A stretch of 64,000 nucleotides of DNA from NCBI GenBank assembly GCA_007922305.1, contig ML677463.1:350656-414655 (forward strand). The letters run 5' to 3'. Source of the DNA: Dermatemys mawii. Taxonomy: Eukaryota > Chordata > Testudines > Dermatemydidae. The notes beneath the pieces are model-generated. The model saw only the letters and a program-made list of their open reading frames with translations, did no database searches and was not told where the DNA came from. Position 1 is the first letter of the stretch; each line of letters begins with the position of its first letter. Positions 34,199-47,950 of this stretch are shown here, piece by piece. The position numbers and the translations under genes are program-made.

Positions 34199-34394
34199 TT
34201 TACTTTTAAGTTGTACATCATATTGTTATATTATTATGGCTTTAAAGTTTTTCAGATCTCCCATGTTTCATGTAGAGAGCAGGATAACCTCACCCAACAC
34301 CAGGAAATTTTCCCAGATAAGAATGGAAACCTGGTTTTGAACAGGAAAGACACAGATCAATTGGCTTCAAATGGGCAACATTTTTTCTTCCATG

Positions 34395-36560
34395 TGCTGT
34401 TATTTCAAATTGTTCTTAAAAACCTCCATTGGTGGGGTTTCCACTACCTTCCTTGGAAGTCTATTCCAATTTTTTTCATAATAACTAATGCAAATCTCTC
34501 TTGCTTCAAAGCCTTCTTGATTACTTCTTGTCCTACCTTCAGTGGATATGGAGAACAGTTGATCACCATCCTCTTTACAAAGCTCTTAACATATTTGAAG
34601 ACTGTTATCAAGTCCTCACTCAGTATTCTCTTCTCTAGACTGAACAAGCCCAGTCTTTTCAACCTTTTCTCATATGTCCTCCAGTATGTCCACATCTTTC
34701 CTAAATGTTGTACCCAGAAATGGACTCAGGACTCCAGCTGAGGCCTCATAGGTGGTGAATAGAAAAAAGGACATTTACTTCCTCTGCTGTACATACAATA
34801 CTCCTGTTAATACATCCATAAATGATATTAGACTTCTCGCAACTGCATCACATTGTTGACATATATTCTGTTTATTAGCCATGATAAGCCCCCAGATCCT
34901 TTTCAGCCACCCTATCACCTAGCCAATTATTTCCCATTCTATAGCTGTGCATTTGATATTTTCTTCCTAAGTGCAGATATTTGTACTTGTTTTTAGTGAA
35001 TTTCATCTTGTTGATTTCAGACCAATTCTCCAGTTTGTCAAGGTCATGCTGAATTATAATCCTGTCCTCTAAAGTGCTATCAACCCCTCCCAGCTTGGTG
35101 TCATTCACAGATTTTATAAGCATGCTCTTCACTCCATTATCCACATCACTAATGAAAATATTGAATAGTACTGGACCCAGGAGATACAAGCATTGAAAAC
35201 TACTTTTTGAATATGGTCTTGCAACCAGTTTTGCATGCACATTGTATTAATTTCATGTAAACCATAGTACCTTGGTTTGCTTATGATCAGCATGGAACTG
35301 TGTCAAAAACCTTACTAAAATCAAGATATATCACATCTACAGCTTCCCTCCTATCCATTAGAGCAGTAGCTCCATCAAAGAAGGAATTTATTTTGCTTTG
35401 GTATGATTTTTTGTCTTGACAAATCTATGTTGTTTGTTATTTATCACCCTATTATGTTCTAGGTGCTTACAAATTGATTGTTTAATAATTTGTTCCAGTA
35501 TCTTTCCAGGTATCCCACTTAGGCTGCCTGCTCTATATTTCCCAAGGTCCTCTTTGCTCCCCTTTTTAAAGATTGGTACTATGTTTGCCCTTCTCCAGTC
35601 CTATAAACTCCTCCAAGAGTTCTCAAAGAGAATTCTTTATGGTTCTGAGACTGATTTAAAGATTTCCTTATGTACTCAAGGGTGAATTTCATCAGGCCTC
35701 ACTGACTTGAATACATCTAACTTATCTAACTAATATTTATCCTGCTCTTTCCCTATTTTGACTTATGTTTCTTTCCTTTTGCTGTTAATTGTACTTAAGT
35801 ATCTGGTCAAAAATTACCTTTTTAGTGAAGACTGAGGCAAAATAGGCACTGAACACCTCAGAATTCTCATATCATCTGTTATTAGCTCTCCTTCATGCTA
35901 CGGACCTACACTTTCCTTCATCTTTCTCTTGCACCTAATGTATTTCATTATTGAACCACTTCTTATTACTTAAGTGTCCCTTGCTAGGTGTAATTCATTT
36001 TGTGTCAGAGACTTTCTGATATTGTCCCTACATGCCTGTGCTATTCTTTTGTACTCATCCTTATCAATTTGTCCATGTTTCCAGTTTTTGTAGGATTCCT
36101 TTTTGATTTTCAGGCCATTAAACAACTCTTGATAAAGAAATATTAGCCTCTTCCTATTCTTTCTGTCTTTTCTTGACATTGGGATAGTTTGCTGTTGCAC
36201 CTTTAATATTGCCTCTTTGAGATACTGCCAGCTCTTCTGAACTCCCTTTGCCCTCAGACTTTCTTCCCATGGTATCTTACATACCAGCTCTCTGAGTTTG
36301 TTAAAATCTACCTTTTTAAGTCCATTGTCCTTATTCTGCTGCCTTCACTCCTTCCTTTCCTCAGAATCCTGAAATGTATTATTTCATGGTCACTGTCACC
36401 TAAGTTACCTGTCACCTTCAGATTTGCAACCATTTCGTTTCTGGTAGTCAGAATTAAATATAAAATATCTCCCTGGCTACTTCCAGTTAATGATGTCGGG
36501 CTGCCACCAGTTCCCTGTAAGATGTGGTGATCAGGTTAGCAGCACTGGCTACATGGCCCT
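34395..36560 (-). mobile_element. CR1 LINE, long inverted copy
   Basis: Minus-strand frames encode successive CR1 ORF2 segments: QIDKDEYKRIAQACRDNIR upstream (35970-36200), LGPVLFNIFISDVDNGVKS (34875-35240) and KRLKRLGLFSLEKR (34444-34695). Frames are interrupted. It is the longest CR1 in the window and separates unit C from the 42-kb relic. Confidence 0.88.
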
Positions 36561-37140
36561 GCACAGTAGAAACAACTATAAAATATCATGCTGGAAGCCT
36601 TGACTGGCTAGCTGGTTGGTTGGGTAGTTTTTTTTCTTTCTTTTATTTCTTGCTTGAATTTGAAGATTCAGAAGTTGAGGAATGCAGAAAACACTACTGA
36701 AGGGCCCTCCCAACTGATTTTTTGCACCTGCAATTTTCTAATGTTTGCTGTTACATGTACACAAATACACATACACATTAAAACATTGAATTGATTTCGT
36801 AAACAAACATGAGTTAATTTGGAAGTATTAAACTGTAAAATTTTACTCCTCTTTTTAACTAGCTCTGAGTGCTCTGGTTAGGGTGCAGAACTTCTCACTT
36901 TCTTTCTGGTAGTCTCCCAGTGTGACTTAAGCCAGTGTTTTGAAAGACAGTCTCATTTCTTCTGTTGACTGCTACTGCCTTATAAAAGAGGTCAAATAGA
37001 CAATCTCTTTCCCTTGGCGATTTATATACAAGGAAAGAGTAGCAGAGCAGAACCAGAATTGTTTTCAAGGGGAGAGAGAGTGAGAGAGTGAGAGAGAGAG
37101 AACATTTGTTCACTTTGACATTTTTCAATTTTCTCACCAA
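36480..37140 (+). repeat. segmental duplication paired with 48840-49870
   Basis: Shared order of landmarks: 'gatcaggttagcagcact' and 'accaggttagcagcattg', the '...agaaacaactat' and '...agaaacagctat' phrases, then 'gacaatctcttt' and 'gacaatctctct', then 'cagaaccagaattg'. Non-coding; in the second copy it lies just upstream of unit D. Contains a GA-rich run at 37071-37103. Confidence 0.6.
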
Positions 37141-38690
37141 ATGCTAGCTCAAGGGGGACAGTTCCCACTTTGTAACAAAGTAGCATCATGATGATTCAAA
37201 CATTCAGGCTCTTTTTAGAACTTCAGGCTGATTCCCTTGTTAAGATTCAGAAAATGCATGTTGGTCTGAGCCACGTTATCTGTGGCGTGGATCCACATCC
37301 TTCCTGGACAGTGAAAGCTAGCGGGAGGTTTCCCTTCTAATACTGAGGAAAATGCTCAGTGCCTCAGTCTGAGAGTGAAGGACCCCACCATCATTATGTG
37401 TGTGCAGGTTTGTCTTAAAACAACCTTCTCATCCTGTGAACAACTTGAGTAAGTACCAATTTGTCTTAAACCTTCCTTCTGGTGGGGTAGGCAATAAGAC
37501 CTTCATCTCTCCTCAGCATGCTCCTGGGATCCTACTGATCTCTCATTTGCACTCCTGGACTCACACATCTGGGCCTAAATAACTCTAGCTGCCAATGAGA
37601 ATTTTTGGAGGAAATAGGTACTTGTCATGCCTGCCAGCACTGTGGGCCCCCATCTTGAAATGTCCATGAACATCAACCCTATTTGGTCGTAGGTGCTGTC
37701 ACATTCTCCTCCCATTAACTAATGCTGTGTGACATACAGAGTGGCATTTTTACTCTACCATTCCACATATCAAAAGTCAGGGCTGTAAAAGTAGGAGGAG
37801 GTCTGACTATGGTCAATAAAAGAAAGTGTAAAGTCAGCGGCTTATTAAGACAGTACCTTTGCTCTTGGTTTCCTTAGGTTTTTGTTTCCTTTGCTTCTTG
37901 GAAGGAGTGTGACATTCCAAATTTTTGTTGCACAGCTCCTGATGGCTCATTTCTGATGGTTTATAATGGTGGAAATTTTAGACTCTGTTTAAGTGAATTT
38001 TAAAGTTGTGGCTAGCTTCAAAGTCTGGATTGGATCTGAACTCTCAGAAATATAGTGGAGTTTGCCTCCAAGTATTTGGATTGGACTCATTTCTAAAGAC
38101 AAAATATAATTAATGCTCCATGAGCTGCCTGAAATAACAAATCATTTAATATGCCTTTTCTTGTACTTGAGCTAAACTTCACCCAAGAAAAATTAAAAGA
38201 TACACATTAACATAATCTCTTTCATTGTCAGAATTGTCATTTATTCCTGAACTATACAGTGCAAGTAACATTTATATGCACCAATGAACAACTGCTCTAA
38301 AAATAAAAATCTGATAAGCATTTGATTATGCAACCATTAACTGTACCTATAGGTCTTTGGAAGGCAACTGAAGGCCTAGGTATATGAAATAGCAAATCTG
38401 TCCGGGTTCTATAGGTGAATCTCCAGGGAAGAAGAAGGCTGATAGCACCATCAGAGTGCCCTGATAGAAGACAGCTAAGACAGGAAGAACTATTTTCTAA
38501 GAGCAAAGGGGCTTTTATCCGTAAGAGTTAAAATGGTGTTAATTCCAAAACCTTGTTGGAACATATTGAATTTATTGAGTACCAGAGTCTGTAAAATACA
38601 CAGTCAATGGCGATACAGAAGCTCCAAGAATATGCTTTTTAAGTTTTATGGTCCTATTGTTTTTCTCTTTACCACCCAGAATAGACTTTC
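37141..38690. other. no intact gene; possible membrane-exon relic
   Basis: The stretch 37490-37550 ('ttcatctctcctcag', 'gctcctgggatcctact') loosely resembles the membrane exon of units A and B, as does 12815-12850. Both are too decayed to call. Confidence 0.2.
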
Positions 38691-39900
38691 TGTCATCTGT
38701 TCACTGCTATGAATTCACTTTCTAATCAGAACTCTGGGCCTGCACTGACCTCGGACAACAACTGTGAGTTGGGTGCACAAAAGGGACGGTCACATTAAAG
38801 GGACTTTTGGTTACCGGACTTAAGAACCTGAGGGAAAAGAACTCTGCCCACCTTACTCGGGGGGATGGGTCTTTTACTCATGGTTTATGTTTATGAACCC
38901 TGTTTGCAGTGTTTTCCCAAATTAATGCCAGGTTACTTCTCTCCTTTTATTAAAAGCTTTTTTGCTACACTCAGACTCTGTGCTTGTGAGAGGGGAAGTA
39001 TTGCCTCTTAGAGGCACCCAGGGTGTGGTATGTAATTGTCCCAGGTCACTGGATGGGGGCTTGAGACAGTTTTGTGTTGTATTGTTGAAAAGGAGCCTCT
39101 AGATACTGAACCCAACCCTTGTTGCTGCCAACTCTGACTGGCAGAGGAGTTACATGTGTAATGAAGAACTGCAACCTGCTTGTGTCATCCATCAGGGTGA
39201 GACATTGTCTGATTCAACTCTTTCCTAGACTAAAAGCTTAGGATTTAGAATGCATGTTTACTTTTATAAGGCAACTATCTCTGACCTTTATGCCTACCGC
39301 TTATAATCACTTAAACGCTATCTTTCTGTAGTTAACAAACTTGCTTTATATTTACCCTAAAATGTGTGTCTTGATTGAAGTGCTTCAGAAATCTCAGTTC
39401 AGTTTACAAAGGTGTGTCCATTCCACACCGAGGGGGTAGCGAACCACTTAGTGAAGTGGCACTGCCCAAGGGGGCCTTGAGCAGTGTAAGACAGTACAGT
39501 CCTGGGGTAAAGGGCTGGATCTGGGTGAAACTGGCTGGGGCATCTCTGTTGATGGTTCATAAGTGGCTGGGAGATCATTCATGTAACTCAGTTGGGTGTG
39601 TCCCTGTCTGTGGATGTCTGTGTAAGTGCAGTGTAAGGGGAGGTGGAACAATTTGTATAGTGGGGGTGCTGAGAGCCATTGAACCAAACTGTAAACCCTG
39701 TATATAATGGAAACTACTTTGAGCCAGGGGGTGCAGCAGCACCCCTGCCACCCTGAGTTCCAGCACCTATGGCATAGTGCCTATTAGAGGTTTGTAGCTT
39801 GACATCAGCATCACAGTGTGAGAGGCAGTCCAGGTTGGTGCATTTGAAAGGCTCAGTGGTCCCACGGCCTAGGTTGCACCCCCGGGGCTCCACCACAGGT
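38690..39900 (+). mobile_element. LTR-type retroelement remnant, family unknown
   Basis: A long non-coding tract carries 'taagaacctgagggaaaa', 'ttattaaaagcttttttgct', 'gtcatccatcagggtgagac' and 'gtagttaacaaacttgc'. Its GC-richer, promoter-like texture is unlike the cluster. It resembles turtle LTR sequence, but the ends are not resolved. Confidence 0.35.
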
Positions 39901-40539
39901 GGTTAATCAGGTTGCTCAGAACAGGTCAATGTTGTTTAAAGCAATGGACAAACCTCCACGCACTTATTTAGGCGAGGGACTTCACTGAGGGACTTTCTTT
40001 GGTATTAGAGTTAGGATCATTCATTGGCTCCAGGTGGGATATCAGTGCACTCCATATGTACTTCTGCGGGGTCTGAGAGCAACACACACTTCTAGGGCTC
40101 TGCTTGTGAAACTGTGTTAAATTCAACCAAGAGGGGCTGGCTGTTTACATCACTAAACAGCAACACGGTTATAAAAGTGAGGATCATGCTCTCCAAACGG
40201 CTGAGAAGGTTGAACAGAGAAAGATGACACAGGCAGCAAATGCTGGCTCCATCTTAGGTTGCAGACACTTTGGTTACATGTGGCTACTCTTTCCTGTTAA
40301 ATGAGGCACTCTCTCTATCCTTATATTAAAGGGTCAATAGCAGCCAACACAGGAAATATGAATGTCTATTCAAGGCATTGGCTTATACCACACAGGAAAC
40401 ATCAAGCTCATATTGCTACTTGGAAACCCTGCCCCTGACCAGAGAACTCAGAGCACAGGAACTTTTAGAGTAAAAGACAAAGCATCTAAGAAAAATAAAA
40501 TTCTTTCAGATTAATTTATCTTTTCAAAGTTTCTGTGTA

Positions 40540-40570
<31 letters not shown>

Positions 40571-41170
40571 TTGTAGACACTAGAAATCTGCAAGAGTAAA
40601 AAATCAAAATCCCTCAGTTTTTAGGGCCTTTCTGCAGTGTTTTTGCTACTTCTTTAGTTTCTGAGCCTTCAAAGAGAAACACACAGCAAATAAACACACA
40701 AGGAAGCCCCACTAGGGTAGTTTATGTCTTCCATGGTGCAAAGCTTTCACAGTGTAACTGATGCTGCTAATATGTTTACTTCACCTTGTGGTCAAATATC
40801 AACAACTGAGAAGCAGCTCAGATATGCACATGCAAAGTCTCACAAATTTCTGGCTGCTCTGGCCTGTACTAACAAGTTTGCTTGCTAGAGAACTGAATTG
40901 TTTTGTTACTGAATGCAGGCAAGGGCTGGTTTAAATGCATTTTCTCTAGCCATGCTGATTCATGTTAAAAACATTTGCAGGTTTGCCCTGCATTCACAAT
41001 AGCTCTGTTATAAACCCTTCCAATTACAATGGTTTCTTGGTACCTTGCTCAACACAGCTCCCCCAGACAGCGTATTTTTTTAGGTTTTTGAAATGCCACC
41101 CTTGAGGACTGGTTGAACCATTGCCACTCACATTGACACTAAAATAGTTCAGATGAAAATAGATTAAGAG
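39900..41170. other. no gene seen; (GT)n at 40544-40571
   Basis: Only a GT microsatellite stands out in otherwise unremarkable sequence. Confidence 0.4.
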
Positions 41171-41172
41171 AA

Positions 41173-41275
41173 GTGACAAAGAGTCCTGTGGCACCTTAAA
41201 GACTAACTAAAGTATTGAAGCATAAGCTTTCGTGGGTTAATACCCACTTCGTGGGATGCATGCAGTGAAAGTCAC
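41173..41275 (-). repeat. dispersed repeat, inverted copy of the 25195 family
   Basis: Carries 'gtggcaccttaaagactaac' and 'ataagctttcgtgggttaat' on the plus strand, the reverse of the 25195 copy. Confidence 0.75.
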
Positions 41276-42090
41276 ACAGCATTTAACACAGCTGAAAGCA
41301 AGTAAACTCCAAATGATATTTGTCATGCATTTGGAATGCTTTTGTGAGTGGACAAAAATTAATAAATATAATAGGGGAACACAGGGTTCCTAACCATGGT
41401 ACATTTCTCAAGAGTAGACAAGCATGAGGTGCCTGGGTCATGAGCAGTGGGACCATCCGTTGGAGCAAGGACAGCTTTGTCCCAAGCACAGGGTGCTGGA
41501 ATTAAAATATCAGACAAATTCCTCACAGTGGATTCTGACAGCTCAGCCTTAGGCCTTCCCAGATGTTTGAGTCAGAGACACTTTGTCTTCAACCCTGGAA
41601 AGATGGACAGATGGAATTCTTGCTGGTGTGCAGGTTTTCCTTATGCTTTTGCTTCCTCTGTCATACCATATATTGCAATGGGGATCATTCACAGATGAGG
41701 TTAAGAATCTTTGCATCACTTTAGGCCATACCATGGACAATCTTGTATTAAATATGGTACAAAAATGGGTTTCCCTCTCCCCAACACACAGTTTTGTAGT
41801 TTGTACATGTGCACCCTTACTTATCCTATTATGATAACAACAAACGCTATCCTTGTAAGCATAAGAGTTCATAGCAGAGCTTCTCCCTAGCTTTGAACTT
41901 GTTCTCAATGCACCTGTAGTTCTGCTGACTGGTTTGAGAAGTTGGGATCATATTTCATCTTTCATTACATTTATTACATTGGCTCCTTATTGTGTAGGAG
42001 GCTGTCATTAAATTGGCCTTATTGAATTTGAAGCTCTGGTTATTTTTGAGTGCTTCTCATATCTTTGAGGACCAGGGCCTGAGTGTGTAA
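41276..42090. other. no gene seen
   Basis: Overlapping short frames occur on both strands, but I see no homology to the lectin exons and no named repeat. Confidence 0.35.
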
Positions 42091-42189
42091 TCAATGAGAG
42101 ACAATGTGGGTGAGGTAATATCCTTTATTGGACCAACTTCTGTTGTTGAGAGAGGGAAACTTACAAGCCACACAGAGCTCTTCTTCAGG

Positions 42190-42590
42190 TCTGGGAGAAT
42201 CACAGGAGACGTTAAATAGGTTGCACTGACCAGTCTGTCAGTAAATCCTCAACCTTTCTTATCGAAACTGGGACAGGAAAATTATCCACCTGCTTACTTT
42301 TGAGCAAGTTATTACTGTAACCTAGTGAGAAGGAATCCTGAGCTATCTGATTGGCTCATTATCTAGTAGGAGAAGTGGAAACCGTGCCTGGTCCTAGGAT
42401 GCAACTGCAGATGACAGTGCTGTACAGGCTGGTAATGTGGACAGACTGGGGAGTCTGGAGAAAAATACTGACAGAGATTGTGAAATGAGCCATACTTCTA
42501 GGGAGTGCAGCTACACACCTTTGTCCAGCAGGTATTACATTAATACACAGCTGAGACCCAGATGGTATTAGAATAAATTAATATACTAAT
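42190..42590 (+). pseudogene. relic of KLRG1-like gene intron 2
   Basis: Aligns with unit A intron 2 (4245-4640) over its whole length. No exon 2 or exon 3 remains beside it. It probably belongs to the lost 3' part of unit C or to a separate deleted unit. Confidence 0.55.
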
Positions 42591-42719
42591 ATGCCCACAT
42601 TGAGGGAAATAATCTGATATAACTCTTATTTCAGGCTAAGCAGATTCACCAGTCTTTCTTTTATTTTAAGTCTCCTTCAATTATTATAAACTATATTTGT
42701 GTATTTTCCCCTCTCATGT

Positions 42720-44330
42720 TTCTAAAAAGAGAAATCTAAGAGAAGATGTGATAAAAGGTTATAAAACAGGGAATGAGACAGGGGAGGCCATTTAGGAGAT
42801 CCTATTTACCCTTTCCTTCGAAACAAAAAAACATAGTGGTTCAGAGTGAAATTAAAAATTCAGTACATTGCAAATGTCTAGAATGAAATATTCCATTGAC
42901 GTGACATAAGTTAACCTGTGGAACTCCAAATTCCATGGTATTCCTTGGTAACCTGCTGCTGAGAAGTAACCCCAGAAGTTCATTGAGATTAAAATAAGAA
43001 TTAGACCTGAATCTCATCTCATTTACACTGATTTCAATGGAGTTACACCTGATTTACATCTGAGTCAGAGAAGAATCAGGCACTTCCAGCAATGAACTAT
43101 CTTCAATGAGCACTTTGCATTGAGGGAGGTCTTTTCAAATGAACAGACAATGACCTTCCTGTGCGGTTTCAGCTGGAACATCATGAAGCGAATAAGCCAT
43201 TATCTTTTGGCTTGCATGGTTGATCTTCTATCAGGATAGCCAGAGTGAAATATCATCTTTTCTCCCCTGGGGATTCATATATACAGGACCAGAAAAGATC
43301 AAGCACAAATTATCTACCCTAGCTCTTCAGCCTACGGACAAAGGTATCATGGCCAAATACATATAAAGCTTTTATTATTAGAGTAGAACATTAATGTTGG
43401 TAAAGTGTACTTGTGATTTTTAACTGAAGAAATGAGTGAAAGGGTTTCCATGAAAGATATTTTACAGACATGTAACTGATTTTATTTTTTTTCTTTTTAG
43501 GGATTATGTATTTATAGTTGTGAGAGTCTCTGTAATATATAATCTTTTGTTTATAGTTCTGTGACCTCATCCTCCTTAGGGTAATATTAGTTAGATACAG
43601 GGATGAGTCTAATCTAAATTCCTGGGTTTCAGCAATTTTGAACTGTCAGTTTTGACCCCATCTTTAATTATTTTACCCTTAAAAGCAAAATCTACAAGTT
43701 CAGCATCTGATAAGGAAGGTGGTAGAAGGAACATATAGGGATAGTAGGAAAACATTTGATATAGACTCTCAAGAAAATACGCATGAGAAAACAGTTTACA
43801 TTGATTTGCCTATGAATCAAGAAATTTCACCAGAAAACTGATGAAGGTTGTAAGCAAAGGGAGAAGCAAAATGACAACATATGATCTTGTGAAGAGCTAC
43901 CGCATAGGATTCTGTTGGGCTGCATTTACTTAACATATTTGTGCTTTATCTGTAAAAGTGAGTAAATAACACAATAATGAAATATTAAATGGGGAAAGTG
44001 CTGTGAATATCGTTAACAGTGAAATAATATAAATCACCCTAGAGAAGTGAGAAACATCGACAGGTAATAAAGTAAGAATCAAGCTGGACAAAGTGCAAGA
44101 CACTACATTTGGGGGAAAATAATCTGAAAAAATGGAATTTAATAGTTACTAAGGGCAGAATGCTCAAAAGGAGTCAGGCACCTAAGACCCTATTTTAGGT
44201 GCTTAAATCTTAGTTTTAACTCCACTCTGATGTACAAAACCCCATGACAAATCCTGTAAGCACCTAAACTCACTCAGTGTCTAAGTTTTTGCAATAAAAT
44301 TTCCTTAGGCACCTGAATTTCTGCCTTTGG
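42720..44330 (+). repeat. promoter-bearing duplication block without a following gene
   Basis: Matches 15060-15430 plus 17100-18150 and 54840-55210 plus 57780-58500. It contains a composite regulatory site, an untranslated-exon-like block ending at donor ACAAAG|GTATCA (43343), and the duplicated flank. A hAT/CR1 pile-up follows instead of exon 1; the next lectin exon is unit D exon 1, about 6 kb on. Confidence 0.6.
43153..43172 (+). promoter_or_regulatory. ETS plus RUNX-like composite site
   Basis: ACCTTCCTGTGCGGTTTCAG, same layout as at 17129. It could be a distal promoter of unit D or a leftover of a lost unit. Confidence 0.45.
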
Positions 44331-44649
44331 GTATGCACATGGTGAAAATGGGGTAAAGGAGGGGTTTGTGGGGAATGTTGTCAACGTGAAATCTATAGCC
44401 AATATTCTTGGAGAAAATGAACAATGTGACTGCTCTGGCCAATTTGATTTCTGAACCACAGAGAATTTTCAATTCATCAGAAATTGTTAACCACATTACC
44501 CTACCTGATATCCATACCTCCATGAAAGAGCAACGTTGAGAAGCTACTTATGATTTGCTATTATTCTTGCACTGAATTTCATAAACCCCCTGAAACTTTT
44601 CACTGTGATTATCCTGTGATAAGATCTACGAGTCTTGCATGTGGGGAAG

Positions 44650-45145
44650 CAGTAGCTCTCTTTACAGACCTAAAAGTCTGAGTTTGATAAGTTTATGGAG
44701 GGGGTGGTATGACAGTACTGCCTACAACAGCATGTGGCCCATCTGCAGCTGCCAGTAGCAAAAATCCCCAATGGCTGGAGATAGGACACTAGATGGGGAG
44801 GGTTCTGAATTACTACAGAGAATTCTTTCCCAGGTCTTGCCCACATGCCCAGGATCTAACCGTTTACCATGTTTGGGGTCGGGAAGGAATTTCCTCCCAG
44901 GTCAAATTGGCAGAGAACCTGGGGGATTTAGCCTTCCTTTGCAGCATGGGTCACAGATCACCTGCAAGTTTAAACTAGCGTAAATGGTGAATTCTTGGCA
45001 ATTTGAAGTCTTTAAATCATGATTTTAGGGCTTCAGTAACTTGGCCTGAGGTTAGGGGTCTATAACAGGAGTGAATGGGTAAAATTCTGTGGCCTGAAAT
45101 ATGCAGGTCAGACTAGATGATCACAGTGGTCCCTTCTGCCCGCAG
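44650..45145 (+). mobile_element. CR1 LINE 3' end (second subfamily)
   Basis: Contains 'cagactagatgatcacagtg' and 'gtcccttctg', the terminal signature of a CR1 subfamily different from that at 12130. Confidence 0.65.
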
Positions 45146-45149
45146 GCCA

Positions 45150-45838
45150 CGTGCTGCCCATGGGCCGTAGTTTGCCCACCTCTGTCCTATGTCCCTTGGC
45201 TTCAGAATCAGATGCTACGTCAAATGGATGTGCCAAGGACTTTTTGACTCATAGACTCATACACTGTCTTGCCCAGCTCCTGAGCTCCCAGCCAGGGAGG
45301 TGAGCCCCCAGCCCCATACCTGCTGTCCCCCTTCTCCCACAGCCTCAGCTCGCTGTACCGCCAGCACTCTGGTCTGCCACTCCTGCTGGGCAGTGTTGCA
45401 GGGGTGTGTCTGGCTCCAGTGGGGCTGCAAGCTCCTGCCACTTTGAGTGGCATGGTAAGGGGATGTGGAGCTAGGGGATGGGTTGGATAAGGGGCTCCTG
45501 AAGGGCAGTCAGGGGACAGGGAACAGGGGGTGGTTGAATGGGGTGGAGGTTGGAGTGGGTGGATAGGGCGTGGAGGGCCTGGATATGGGTCGGGGCAGCC
45601 AGGGAACAGGGGGGTTGGATGGCGGAGGGATCCCAAGGGGCAATTGGGAGAGGGGTCCCTGGAGGAGGCAGTCAGGGGACAAGGAGCAGGGAGTGTTGAA
45701 TGTATTGAGGGTTCTGAGGGGGGCAGATACAGAGCAGGGCCCAGGCTGTTTGGGGAGGCACAGCCTTCCTTACTCAACCCTCCATACAATTTCACAATCC
45801 CGATGTGGCCCTGGGGCCAAAAAGTTTGGCCACCCTTG
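45150..45838 (-). mobile_element. hAT-type transposon fragments, nested
   Basis: The right end reads GTTTGGCCACCCTTG at 45838, the reverse of a CAAGGGTGGCCAAAC start, and the interior matches the GC-rich family of 59340-60085. A second end of opposite type (AGTTTGCCCACCTCTG, ending 45184) indicates two truncated copies. Confidence 0.65.
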
Positions 45839-46149
45839 ACATAGAATGTCCCGAGATACTGAAGTCAAAAAAATTTCTATTAACATGAGTCAGAGTCCAA
45901 TATGATCCAAATGATCCCTAATCTCAGTCAGTGCCCAGTGTTGGCAGGGACTGACAAATAATCTGTGCTACATAGATAAAATTCTACTGCTTTCTCTAGA
46001 CCTCCTTGACTTCATTCATCCTTCCTTTGAGATATTTATATGCTTCTCCAAAATTGTTCTCTTATTACTAAAATGGTTTGGCATTATTATATGCCACAGC
46101 TCTTAGATTCCAGAGTGATTAGGCACCTTCAGGAAACTAAGGTACTGAT

Positions 46150-47950
46150 GTTGAAATAATTACTACATTTAGGAAGGAAAAATCAAATTGGACGTAACTG
46201 GCTAGGCAGTAGAATTGCAGCAAAAGATCTGGAAGTTACATCAGATCACAAATTTAATATGAATGAACACGGCCACACCACGACAGAAAAACAAATGTCA
46301 ATCTGGGATGTATTAACAGGAGTGTCATATGTAAGGCATAGGAGGTAATTGTTTCACTATACTCTGCACTGGTGAGGCCTCAGGTGGAGTAATGTGTCTG
46401 CTTTGCAGCAACACACTATAAGAAAGATGTGGAGAAATTGGAGAGAGTCCAGAGGAGAGCAACAAAATTGATGGAAAACCTGACCTATGAGGAAAGGATT
46501 AAAAAAATGGGCTTGTTTAGTTTTGGGTAAAGAAGACTTAGTGGAACCTGATAACAGTCTTCAAATATGTTAAAGGCTGTTTAAAAGAAGATGGGATCAA
46601 TTGTTTTCCCTATCCACTGAAGGTAGGACAACAAGTAATAGGCTTGATCTGTAGCAAGGGATATTTAGGTTAGATAGTAGAAAAAACTTTCTAACTACAT
46701 CCCAGAATTGTATTAGCCTTCTTTTTTTGCAACTGCCTATGTGGGGAGTCATATTATTGACTTATATGCAGTTTGTGATCCACTACAACTCCTAGATCCT
46801 TTTCTGCCTAGCCAGTTGTTCCATAGTTTGTATTTGTACATTTTATCTAAACTTCCAAAGTGTAGAACTTTGCACTTTCCTTTATTGCATTTCATCTTAT
46901 TGATTTCAGACCAATTCTCAGATTTGTCTAAGCCATTTTGAATACTAATCCTTTCCTCCAAAGCACTTGCAATCCCTCCCATCTTAGTGTCAATTGCACA
47001 TTTGATAAGTATACTCTCTACTTTCTTATCCGTCATTAATGAAAATATTGACTAGTACCAGATGCAGGACAGACCCCTGTGGGACTCCCGCGATACATCC
47101 AGTTTGACAGTAAATTATGGATAACTACTCTTTGAGGACAGTTTTTCCAGTAGTTGTGTACCAACCTTACAATAATTTAATCTAGACCAGATTTCTCTAG
47201 TTTGCATATGAGAATGTCATGTACAAGTGAGTCAAAAGCCTTAGTAAAAGAATATATATCATGCCTACTGCTTCCCTCCTATCCACAAGGCCAGTAACCC
47301 TGTCAAAGAAGGAAATTAGGTTGGTTTGGAATGATTTCTTCTTAGCAAATCCATGTTGGTTATTACTTTTATTACTGTATTATCCTCTTGGTTCTTACAA
47401 ATTGCTTGTTTAATAATTAGTTGCAGTATCTTTCCAGCTATTGAAGTTAGGCTAATTGGTCTACAATTCCTCTTTGTTCCCCCCTTTTAAAGATAAGGTA
47501 TTATGTTTTCCCTGGCCTTCACTCTGGGACCTCATCCATCCCCCGTGAGTTCTCAAAGATAATCAAATGTTTCCAGTATTGCTTCATCTAGTTCCTTTAG
47601 TACGCTAGGACAAATTTTGGCAGGCCCTGATGACATTACAGTCTTCAAACACATAAAATATTGTCATAAAGATGATGGTGATCAGTTGATTTGCATGTCC
47701 ACAAAGGATAGTTGGCTTAGATTGTAGGAAGGGAGAATCAGGTAGACATGAGAAAAAACTTTATAACTCTTAGTTAGGCATGGGAACAGGTTACCTGGCA
47801 AGGTTGTAGGAACTGGAAGCTTTTAACAACAAGTTAGACAAACCTTTGTGAGAGATGGTTTAGGTATCCTTAACCTGACTTGGTATGAGGGGATGGAGTA
47901 GATGATCTCATGAGGTCCTTTCCAGACCAACAATTCTATGATTCCATAAC
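46150..47950. mobile_element. nested CR1 LINE copies on both strands
   Basis: A plus-strand copy (46150-46740, with [18 protein letters not shown] text) is followed by an inverted copy (46690-47600, minus-strand frame GLDKSENWSEINKMKCNKG) and by a plus-strand 3' end (47600-47950). This head-to-tail-to-head order implies nested insertion. Confidence 0.8.

Noticed and set aside
45220..45844. Frame of 191 codons on the minus strand
   Set aside because: It is inside hAT-type repeat sequence, proline-rich by composition, with no domain features.
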